This document shows, piece by piece, positions 33,048-38,314 of a stretch of DNA of 38,314 bases. The notes under the pieces were generated by a model. That model was given only the letters and a program-made list of their open reading frames with translations. It searched no databases and was not told the DNA's origin. Positions within the stretch are counted from its first letter, which is position 1. Every line of letters starts with the position of its first letter. This DNA is from Rhodococcus jostii NBRC 16295 (lineage in GTDB: Bacteria; Actinomycetota; Actinomycetes; Mycobacteriales; Mycobacteriaceae), in contig NZ_BCWY01000086.1 of assembly GCF_001894825.1 (NCBI RefSeq), positions 1 through 38,314 on the forward strand. Reading direction: 5' to 3'. The translations under genes were made by a program, and so were the position numbers.

Positions 33048-33073
33048 CTACCCGTGCACTCGGCGCTTCAAAC
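33048..33073 (-). promoter_or_regulatory. SigF/SigB-type promoter of the CsbD-like gene
   Basis: Read on the minus strand, GTTT (33073-33070), 16 bases, then GGGTAG (33053-33048) match the actinobacterial stress-sigma consensus GTTT-N15-17-GGGTAT at nine of ten bases. It lies in the 102-bp gap upstream of the CsbD-like gene, 71 bp before the GTG. The match is seen directly; use by a particular sigma factor is inferred. Confidence 0.6.
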
Positions 33074-33079
33074 GGCTGG

Positions 33080-33310
33080 TCAGCCGGCCAGCCAGAGGTG
33101 TCGCCGCGCGACGCCCTTCATCCGCTCGACCAGGTCGGGGCGCAGGGGCGTGGGCGGGGAGTCTTCGATCTGCGATGGCTGAGCGGTGTCAGCATCCCTG
33201 TTCCCGAGGTCGTTGCCTCGCTCGACGCGATCCATGCGATCGAGGTGGCCCTTGATCCATGCGGTCGACCACGCGGACGACTGGGTGGAGCACGGGGACC
33301 GGTGCGTCAT
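33080..33310 (-). CDS. Small hypothetical protein coupled to the STAS gene
   Basis: A 76-residue protein starting MTHRSPCSTQSS and ending RHLWLAG, without recognised motifs. Its middle is charged (HLDRMDRVERGNDL), and the end reads LRPDLVERMKGVARRHL. The ATG overlaps the stop of the STAS gene by four bases (ATGA), and GAGAAGGAA lies about 9 bases upstream inside that gene, a clear translation signal. I therefore consider it real. It may be a partner of the STAS protein; no evidence beyond the coupling supports a function. Confidence 0.6.
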   Translation of the reverse strand: MTHRSPCSTQSSAWSTAWIKGHLDRMDRVERGNDLGNRDADTAQPSQIEDSPPTPLRPDLVERMKGVARRHLWLAG

Positions 33311-33864
33311 CGGGCGGTTCCTTCTCGGTCGAGGCGGGCAGTGGAGGGAAGGGCTGCGAGGGAGCAGTGCAGCGAACGGGGTCGGTCGAGGATCGGGAAC
33401 GTCGGTTCGCGATCTGCGGTGGTGGCGGGGTGTGCGAGTGCCGCGTGGAATGCTTCGGCGACGGTGTCGAAGCAGCGCACCGCCGTGCTGATTCCGACCC
33501 GGTCCAGAGTCGAGTGCAGGCGGGCCGGGGCGGCAACGGTGAGGAGGCATCGTTGTTCGGACAAACGGGTGGCGGCGTCGTCGAGTGCGGCCAGCCCGGC
33601 ACATCCGATGAACGGAACGTGCAGGAGGTCGACCACCACGCTGTGGCCGGTGAGCAGCGCCTCGGCCAGGCAGGCGCTCAGTATCGGGGCGGTGACCACG
33701 TCGACGTCGCCGTGCACTCGGATCACCCCGGGCCCGGCGGTGGGTTCGTCGATCTCGATGCGGAAGCCGGGTTGGCCGGGATCGGCGTTGTCCCATTCGG
33801 CGGTACCGGACAACGATGACTGCACGTGTGCGGGAGAATCGAAGATGGAGCGAAAGTAGGCCAT
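33307..33864 (-). CDS. STAS-domain protein lacking the phosphorylatable serine
   Basis: A 185-residue protein. A STAS domain lies at about residues 33-140 (FRIEIDEPTAGPGVIRVHGDVDV, then SVVVDLLHVPFIGCAGLAALDDA). In SpoIIAA-like anti-sigma antagonists the loop reads Asp-Ser-Ser-Gly with the first Ser phosphorylated; here it reads Gly-Cys-Ala-Gly, so ordinary phospho-control is not possible. The N-terminal 30 and C-terminal 45 residues (rich in Arg, Pro and Thr) are extensions. It may be a constitutively active antagonist or a structural relative. It starts 250 bp from, and divergent to, the DUF1931 gene, and is coupled to the small gene at 33080. Confidence 0.85.
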   Translation of the reverse strand: MAYFRSIFDSPAHVQSSLSGTAEWDNADPGQPGFRIEIDEPTAGPGVIRVHGDVDVVTAPILSACLAEALLTGHSVVVDLLHVPFIGCAGLAALDDAATRLSEQRCLLTVAAPARLHSTLDRVGISTAVRCFDTVAEAFHAALAHPATTADREPTFPILDRPRSLHCSLAALPSTARLDREGTAR

Positions 33865-34114
33865 GAGTGGCTCCCGGGGTGTGACCGGCCGCGGAACCGA
33901 ACCAAACCAGGTCGACGATCCGAAACCGGTGGCGGGCTGTGTCTGCCAGGCTGTGGGCTCAACCAGTGATCAGAAGATAACGCGTCTGAGAGCGGAAGAA
34001 AACCCTGCACACGTATCGGATTCCGACTGTCCGGAAGGCGCACGTGCCGACAGAAACGCAGGGGGTGCCGTGGGTGCCTTCCCAGACCCCTCGCCACGGG
34101 AGGATGATCACCCG

Positions 34115-34588
34115 ATGGACGCTGCGGAAGCCGCGAGGGTGATGACGTTCGACCAGTTCCAGGACATCTTCCGGGTCGTGGCCAGTGTGGGCGTCGGCCG
34201 TGACGATTTTCGTCCGTTCGACGACATCGTCACCGGCAAACTCTACGACCTGCTCCTCGTCGCCCAGCAGGGCGCCGCAGCCCAGCACCGATACATCATC
34301 GAACTCACCGACCTACCGATCACCAAGGGGCTGCAGGAGAACATCGATTTGTTCCGCGAGCTCGGTCCGCGACTGCGGGTCGAACCGGTGCTGGCGCGGC
34401 TGGCCACCTACCCACCCCTCGACCGGATCCTCGCCAGCGAGACCCAGGCGCGCCTTCCCGAGATCACCGGCGGGTTGAGCGCGACGCTCGCACGGACATT
34501 CCGCACCGTCTACCCCGACGTGAGGTTTCTGCGGTCCCACGGCCCCCACTGGTCGACGATCAGCGCCCTCGTCGACCTCTACCTCTGA
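34115..34588 (+). CDS. DUF1931 histone-fold protein
   Basis: A 157-residue protein. The region from about residue 10 on (MTFDQFQDIFRVVASVGV, DDFRPFDDIVTGKLYDLLL, YIIELTDLPITKGLQENI, YPPLDRILASETQARLPEI) matches DUF1931, a family whose solved member is a single-chain double histone fold. Such proteins occur in Aquifex and some other bacteria and are proposed bacterial relatives of archaeal histones, but binding to DNA is not established for most. The start at ATG 34115 has GGGAGG about 10 bases upstream; the frame is open further upstream to 33863 but that part does not look like protein. It is followed 48 bp later by the SodC gene and sits among stress-type genes. Confidence 0.85.
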   Translation: MDAAEAARVMTFDQFQDIFRVVASVGVGRDDFRPFDDIVTGKLYDLLLVAQQGAAAQHRYIIELTDLPITKGLQENIDLFRELGPRLRVEPVLARLATYPPLDRILASETQARLPEITGGLSATLARTFRTVYPDVRFLRSHGPHWSTISALVDLYL

Positions 34589-34601
34589 CTCTTCGTGCGT
34601 G

Positions 34602-34626
34602 GTTCGGCATCGCGCATCTCGGGTAA
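34602..34626 (+). promoter_or_regulatory. SigF/SigB-type promoter of the SodC-like gene
   Basis: GTTC (34602-34605), 15 bases, then GGGTAA (34621-34626) resemble GTTT-N15-17-GGGTAT with two mismatches in ten. The -10 element ends 10 bases before the SodC-like ATG at 34637, so transcription would start only a few bases before the start codon. That agrees with the lack of a ribosome-binding site there. Confidence 0.5.
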
Positions 34627-34636
34627 TTCCGAAATC

Positions 34637-35284
34637 ATGGACACACGACGCGTATTTCTCATCGCAGGAACGTCCCTGACCGTCCTCGTCGCCGCCGGGT
34701 GCGGCAGCGACGATTCGTCGCCGGACGTGTCGGCCACCGTCGAGACACCTCCCGCGTCTCTCGAAACGACGACCACCGGCGTGCCCGTGCTGCCTGGACC
34801 GGAAGGAGCCTTCCAGTTGCCGGGGGAGGGCGTCGGCGACGACAACGCCTTCACCTACGACGAAGCCGCCGTCCCGGTGGGTTCGTCCGTGAACATCGAA
34901 TCCGAGGGGGAGAACGGCCGCACGACGGTGACGTTCAACGCAACCGGCCTCGCTCCCAACCGCGACTTCGGGGTGCACGCGCACACACGGCCGTGCGGGC
35001 CACAACCGTCGGATTCGGGGCCGCACTATCAGAACGACGTCGACCCCGCGGCCACCCCGGAGAAGCCGTCGTCGGATCCGGCCTACGCGAACCCGCAGAA
35101 CGAAATCTGGCTCGACGTCACCACGGACGCCAACGGCAACGCCCAGGCGTCGACGACCGTCGACTGGGAGTTCCGCGACGGTGAGGCCAACTCCGTGGTG
35201 CTTCACGCACAGCGCACCATGACCGGGCCCGGCCAGGCCGGCATGGCCGGTGATCGCCTGGCCTGCATCGATGAGGACTTCTGA
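34637..35284 (+). CDS. SodC-like superoxide dismutase lipoprotein, Cu-only pattern
   Basis: A 215-residue secreted protein. The N-terminus MDTRRVFLIAG has a twin-arginine-like motif, followed by a hydrophobic core and a lipobox VAAGC with Cys22, so it is likely a membrane-anchored exported lipoprotein. A Thr/Pro-rich linker leads to a SodC domain (about 60-215). Copper ligands are present: His114 and His116 (FGVHAH), His130 (GPHYQ) and His190 (VLHA), with the disulfide pair Cys120 and the Cys of RLACID. The zinc ligands of classical enzymes are missing in the stretch before NEIWLDV. It may be a Cu-only dismutase, as known for the Mycobacterium tuberculosis SodC. A SigF-like promoter precedes it. 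Confidence 0.87.
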   Translation: MDTRRVFLIAGTSLTVLVAAGCGSDDSSPDVSATVETPPASLETTTTGVPVLPGPEGAFQLPGEGVGDDNAFTYDEAAVPVGSSVNIESEGENGRTTVTFNATGLAPNRDFGVHAHTRPCGPQPSDSGPHYQNDVDPAATPEKPSSDPAYANPQNEIWLDVTTDANGNAQASTTVDWEFRDGEANSVVLHAQRTMTGPGQAGMAGDRLACIDEDF

Positions 35285-35608
35285 TGCCGCTACATCCACG
35301 CCGCACACCCCGAACAATTCCCTGGAGATCCCATCCGACTACCGTCCCTTCCCGCGGCCCAACAGTCGTACGCATTGACCGAAACTGCGAGGCGCAGAGG
35401 GTGTCTCAGTGATTCCGAATGCATGGTAGTGCCGATTATGCAGCGTTTCGGCTCATGCACTTGATCGAATGACCTTGGGTGCAAGAGAGAGCGCCGGTTC
35501 CTCCCAAATCTACAATTGGGCTGCGGATTTGGGACGCTCGCCGGGCCGAGCATTCGGCGCGCAGCTCGGATCCTCGGACTGCTTTCGAGTCCCGGCACCC
35601 CGCGGCGT
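35285..35608. other. Convergent intergenic region (324 bp)
   Basis: This lies between the SodC-like stop (plus) and the epoxide hydrolase stop (minus). Apart from the inverted repeat at 35502-35534 it holds no gene or RNA I can support. A short stretch near 35587 (TTTCGAGTCCCGGCACC) resembles a tRNA T-arm but no tRNA can be folded around it. Confidence 0.5.
35502..35534. terminator. 9-bp inverted repeat between convergent genes
   Basis: TCCCAAATC (35502-35510) and GATTTGGGA (35526-35534) are exact inverted copies separated by 15 bases. Its place about 220 bp after the SodC-like stop and 75 bp before the epoxide hydrolase stop would suit a bidirectional terminator, but there is no poly-T tract and the loop is long. 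Confidence 0.35.
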
Positions 35609-36781
35609 TCACCGATTGGCGGCCAGCACTGCCGCGAGGCCTTCTTGCAGGTCCTTGACGAAATACTCGGGAACCTCCAGCGACGGGAAATGTCCCCCGG
35701 TTTCGGGCGACCTCCATCGGACGATCTGTCGGTACCGCTCCTGTGCCCAGGGGCGCGGACACTTCTCGATGTCGCGGGGATACATAGTGATTGCTGACGG
35801 GACGTCGACCCGAAGTTCAGGGTCGAGCGAGTTGTGGCTTTCGTAGTAGATGCGGGCCGACGATGCGCCGGTCCGCGTCAGCCAGTACAGGGTGACGTCG
35901 TCAAGAATGCGGTCTCTGGAAATCGTCTCGAACGGGCTGTCTTCGGTATCTGTCCACTCAGCGAACTTGTCAAGGATCCAGGCAAGAAGCCCGACCGGTG
36001 AGTCGACGAGCGAGTAGCCGATGGTCTGCGGTCGGGTCGCCTGCTGCTTCGCGTACGCCGCGCGGTGGCGCCAGAAATCGCGGGTTTCCTCGGTCCACCT
36101 GCGCTCGACGGCCGTCAGCCCGTCCGTTGTCAACCCGGGCGGCGCCTCCGCGAACGTTGTGTGGATGCCGAGAACGTGCGCCGGGAACCGGCCGCCGAGA
36201 ACCGTGGTGATATTCCCTCCCCAGTCGCCGCCGTGGGCTGCGAACTTGCTGTAGCCGAGCCTTCCCATCAGTTCCACCCATGCGGCCGCGATCTTTTCGG
36301 TTCCCCACCCGGTGGTGGCCGGCTTGTCGCTGTAACCAAAGCCTGGTAGCGACGGGACCACGACGTGGAACGCCGGCGCGTCTGCATCTTTCGGATCTGC
36401 CAGCTCGTCCACTACATCGATGAACTCGGCAATGCTGCCTGGCCAGCCGTGCGTCAAGATCAGAGGAGTGGCATCTGCGCGCGCGGATCGGCGGTGCAGG
36501 AAGTGGATTCCCAGATCATCAATGGTCGTGCGGAACTGGCCGATACGGTTGAGTCGATCTTCGAACGACCGCCAGTTGTACCCGGTGCGCCAGTAGTTCA
36601 CGACGTCGACGAGGTCGGCGAGAGGAACGCCCTGTTCCCATCGGCGAGGGTCGGGCGCGGCGCGATAGACCGTCTCGGCTTCCGGTAGCCGCGCGGCGGC
36701 CAGTCGCGCGCGCAGATCGTCGAGGTCAGCGTCAGTTGCGTGGGCTTCACATGCTTGCACGTCGCTGGTGGGACGGTTCAT
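35609..36781 (-). CDS. Epoxide hydrolase with EHN domain
   Basis: A 390-residue epoxide hydrolase. The N-terminal EHN domain spans about 10-115 (DLDDLRARLAAARLPE, WRTGYNWRSFEDRLNRIGQF). The alpha/beta-hydrolase part has the oxyanion motif HGWPGS (111-116), SLPGFGYSDKP near 145, the nucleophile Asp186 in HGGDWGGN, and the catalytic His in GGHFPSLEVPE near 372. The reaction is hydrolysis of an epoxide to a diol through an Asp ester. AGGAGGTG lies about 8 bases before ATG 36781. It is divergent from the CGNR zinc-finger gene with a 109-bp gap holding two similar inverted repeats, so it is probably controlled by that protein. Confidence 0.92.
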   Translation of the reverse strand: MNRPTSDVQACEAHATDADLDDLRARLAAARLPEAETVYRAAPDPRRWEQGVPLADLVDVVNYWRTGYNWRSFEDRLNRIGQFRTTIDDLGIHFLHRRSARADATPLILTHGWPGSIAEFIDVVDELADPKDADAPAFHVVVPSLPGFGYSDKPATTGWGTEKIAAAWVELMGRLGYSKFAAHGGDWGGNITTVLGGRFPAHVLGIHTTFAEAPPGLTTDGLTAVERRWTEETRDFWRHRAAYAKQQATRPQTIGYSLVDSPVGLLAWILDKFAEWTDTEDSPFETISRDRILDDVTLYWLTRTGASSARIYYESHNSLDPELRVDVPSAITMYPRDIEKCPRPWAQERYRQIVRWRSPETGGHFPSLEVPEYFVKDLQEGLAAVLAANR

Positions 36782-36827
36782 GAGATTTGCACCTCCTGGT
36801 CATCGTGGAACAGGCTACGACCTGTCG

Positions 36828-36888
36828 AGAACCGGCTTAGACGGTTCTAGCACGGCTTTATGCCTGCGTGCAACCAGCTAAGGTGGTT
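36828..36888. promoter_or_regulatory. Two matched inverted repeats, likely double operator
   Basis: Site 1 has arms AGAACCG (36828-36834) and CGGTTCT (36842-36848) around GCTTAGA. Site 2 has arms AACCA (36872-36876) and TGGTT (36884-36888) around GCTAAGG. Both have seven-base spacers of similar sequence, and the centres are 42 bp apart, about four helical turns. Site 2 ends two bases before the CGNR ATG at 36891. The arrangement fits a dimeric regulator repressing both divergent genes. Confidence 0.6.
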
Positions 36889-36890
36889 CC

Positions 36891-37460
36891 ATGCCTGCTG
36901 GGTTCCCTGACTTTCGCCTCGGTAGCGTGCTAGCGACCAGCTTCACGGCGACTCTGACGGAGCGTCAGGGCGACGCTGTGGAGCGCATTCCCACGCCGCA
37001 GCGACTCGTCGACTGGCTGGCAGTGAACGGCCTCGCCGTGGACTCCTGCACCACCGCCCAGCTCGAACTCGCTCGGGAACTGAGGGAATCAATTCACGCC
37101 GCCGCGACAGCGACCGCGATCCAAGACGCTCTCCCTGCGTCTGCTGTCCAAGTCATCAATGACTGCAGCATCCAGGGTCGGGCCGCGGCTGTCCTGACGC
37201 CCGAGAGCAATCGGCAATGGCGACTCAGCTCGGCTTCCTGCGTAGAAGATGCCCTAGGCGTGATCGCCGCCGACGCGATCAGCATCATCGCAGGCGAACG
37301 AGACGGAAAATTGGCCTTGTGCGCATCGCCAACCTGCCAAGCCGCCTTCTTCGACACCAGCCAAAGTCGCACCCGCAAATGGTGTGACATGAACACGTGC
37401 GGGAATCGTCAGAAAAAGGCGCGCTTCAATGCCAACCAGCGCAAGAACACCAGTGGCTGA
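36891..37460 (+). CDS. CGNR zinc-finger (ABATE-domain) regulator
   Basis: A 189-residue protein. The N-terminal about 130 residues form an ABATE-type domain (PTPQRLVDWLAVNGL near residue 32, QLELARELRESIHAA near 58). The C-terminal CGNR zinc finger reads LCASPTCQAAFFDTSQ, then RTRKWCDMNTCGNRQKKARF, with two cysteine pairs (from Cys144) and the basic CGNR segment. Such proteins are thought to be transcription regulators of neighbouring stress or metabolic genes. It starts at ATG 36891, right behind the second operator repeat and divergent from the epoxide hydrolase gene. No strong ribosome-binding site is seen (GGTGGTT). Confidence 0.87.
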   Translation: MPAGFPDFRLGSVLATSFTATLTERQGDAVERIPTPQRLVDWLAVNGLAVDSCTTAQLELARELRESIHAAATATAIQDALPASAVQVINDCSIQGRAAAVLTPESNRQWRLSSASCVEDALGVIAADAISIIAGERDGKLALCASPTCQAAFFDTSQSRTRKWCDMNTCGNRQKKARFNANQRKNTSG

Positions 37461-37713
37461 CTACTGCCCGCGGATACGGTCGCCGTGGAGTTCGAATACG
37501 GCCTTGTCGGCTTCCCACTTGATGGGGAAGTAATTTCCGAAATCGAAGATCTCGACGCGACCGACTGGTGGTTCGAGTTGGGGCCGTGACGCCTTCGCGC
37601 CGCTCGCCTGGTCGTCGTGGATGTTTCTCGGCGGCGACACCGGCGCGGCGCAGCGCATCGACTTGATGGTCGGGGTTCTGGTCTGCGCTGGAGACCCGTG
37701 CGTAGCCGATCAG
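37461..37713 (-). pseudogene. Frameshifted serine resolvase/invertase remnant
   Basis: Read from 37713 on the minus strand, the frame gives LIGYARVSSADQNPDHQVDALRR, the N-terminal catalytic segment of serine recombinases (resolvase/invertase type), without its start codon: CTG stands in place of ATG or GTG. At a run of A's (T's on the plus strand, 37624-37626) one extra base shifts the frame; the next frame then continues NIHDDQASGAKASRPQLE, the conserved continuation. After about 37575 similarity to resolvases is lost, and the rest (RVEIFDFGNYFPIKW and on to 37461) comes from another unrecognised gene. It is a truncated, fused leftover of a mobile element. Confidence 0.75.
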
Positions 37714-38075
37714 CGTGTGTCGACACTACCTCGCACAGGGGATTTCGACATAGTTTCTCGACACGGGTTGTCTGTGACTCACGGCGATAAGTGGCATTGA
37801 TTTCGCGGCTTTATATGGCGCTGCCTGCCGGACTCGCGGAGCCGGCCGTTGGTCGTGTGAATTGGGATTGGGCTTGCAGGACGAACGGAGGGAATCGGGG
37901 CCACCTCCGTTCGCTGCGGCGGCGACAGAATGTGCGAGGGGCACCTTCCCGGTCGCCGGCAAACTGTCGGTGAGCGCCAGCGTCGTGGAAGGAGAGATGG
38001 TTCGGGCGGTGAACCTTCTTGGTTGGCGCGCCATTGGCCGTGAAGCAGATACGCACAGCTGAGAGTTCGGCGAAT
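37714..38075. other. Region without supported genes, possible recombination-site remains
   Basis: Between the resolvase remnant and the LuxR gene I see no supported gene. Two opposed frames (37862-38062 plus, 37726-38100 minus) look weakly protein-like (for example GTFPVAGKLSVSASVVEGEM on plus) but lack start signals. Just upstream of the resolvase remnant are a 10-base palindrome GTGTCGACAC (37717-37726) and two further TCGACA elements near 37745 and 37758, where a resolvase res site would be expected. Confidence 0.4.
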
Positions 38076-38314
38076 TCAGTTGATGCCCTTCGCCCACCAT
38101 CCGGATGGCGGGGATGCCGCAAGCTCCCAGCGTGGCGCGTAGTGCTCGAGGAATATCTGCCCCACCAGTTCCCCGCGGCTGCGCACCCCGGTCTTGTCGA
38201 AGATCGACTTCATGTGGTCTTGAATTGTGTAGACGGATAACGACATTGCGTGCGCCATCTCCCTAGTCGATCGCCCTTGGATGCACAGCGCAGTGAGATG
38301 GCATTCGCGTGGGG
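38076..38314 (-). CDS. LuxR-family regulator, C-terminal part, cut by window edge
   Basis: The frame is open from the right edge to the stop at 38076, giving 78 residues. They form a LuxR-type helix-turn-helix: PRECHLTALCIQGRSTREMA, then LSVYTIQDHMKSIFDKTGVRSRGELVGQIF, matching the recognition helix and dimer helix of NarL/LuxR proteins, followed by a short tail EHYAPRWELAASPPSGWW. The sensor part lies outside the window, so the signal and target are unknown. It is not broken within the visible part. Confidence 0.85.
   Translation of the reverse strand, partial: PRECHLTALCIQGRSTREMAHAMSLSVYTIQDHMKSIFDKTGVRSRGELVGQIFLEHYAPRWELAASPPSGWWAKGIN

Noticed and set aside
33865..34114. N-terminal extension of the DUF1931 frame back to 33863
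   Set aside because: The extension lacks protein-like composition, and ATG 34115 has a proper ribosome-binding site and family length.
35575..35605. Sequence TTTCGAGTCCCGGCACC resembling a tRNA T-arm or an integrase attachment site
   Set aside because: No acceptor stem, anticodon arm or D-arm can be formed with the surrounding bases.
1..38314. CRISPR array, rRNA, tRNA or insertion-sequence ends
   Set aside because: No regularly spaced repeats, RNA gene signatures or transposase genes were found by reading both strands; only the resolvase scar is related to mobile DNA.

Overview
The window is high-GC actinobacterial DNA, most like Rhodococcus or a close mycolic-acid relative. The basis is strong G/C at third codon positions, frequent GTG starts, many small IclR/TetR/AraC/LysR-controlled catabolic operons, CaiB-type CoA-transferases, an ECF42-type sigma factor and a CsbD/histone-fold/STAS stress set. 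No rRNA, tRNA, CRISPR array or intact mobile element was seen. The only mobile-element trace is a broken serine-resolvase fragment near the right end. Both ends of the window cut genes.

Left part (1-6670): a cut small gene and a small secreted protein (minus), an enoyl-reductase-like MDR oxidoreductase, a DUF1254/DUF1214 protein and a GerW-like membrane protein (plus), a DinB-family remnant, then a tightly overlapping minus-strand operon of a YCII/DGPF protein, an ECF42-type sigma factor and an AhpD-like carboxymuconolactone decarboxylase-family protein. Catabolic block 1 (7060-11472): IclR regulator, class III CoA-transferase, MatC-like dicarboxylate carrier and HMG-CoA-lyase family enzyme. 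This fits uptake, CoA activation and retro-aldol cleavage of a branched dicarboxylic acid such as 3-hydroxy-3-methylglutarate.

Catabolic block 2 (11546-20377) reads as a mandelate/benzoylformate pathway. It holds an aromatic-acid MFS importer, a benzoylformate decarboxylase with all known catalytic residues at the Pseudomonas numbering, a GlcD-type FAD oxidase in place of the classical FMN mandelate dehydrogenase, a benzaldehyde-type aldehyde dehydrogenase, a LysR regulator and an AcoR-like regulator. An identical 14-bp motif lies upstream of both the decarboxylase and the importer/LysR pair. A TauE/SafE exporter with a divergent AraC regulator follows. Catabolic block 3 (22218-28813) is carnitine-pathway-like: CoA-transferase, two paired acyl-CoA dehydrogenase subunits, MHS transporter and enoyl-CoA hydratase, divergent from an IclR regulator with a palindromic operator between them.

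Right part (28844-38314): a coupled PF10118 metal-dependent hydrolase and polytopic membrane protein divergent from a TetR regulator; a stress locus (CsbD-like, Rho-N/SAP-like, DUF1772-like, STAS with a coupled small protein, DUF1931 histone-fold protein, Cu-only-looking SodC lipoprotein) with two SigF/SigB-type promoter matches; an epoxide hydrolase divergent from a CGNR zinc-finger regulator with two matched operators exactly 42 bp apart; a frameshifted resolvase scar; and the C-terminal end of a LuxR regulator.

The most notable items are the complete HMG-type acid operon, the rewired mandelate cluster with its shared motif, the stress locus containing a bacterial histone-fold protein and a nearly leaderless Cu-only-looking superoxide dismutase, and the double operator of the epoxide hydrolase/CGNR pair. 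All functions are read from sequence alone; no searches were run.
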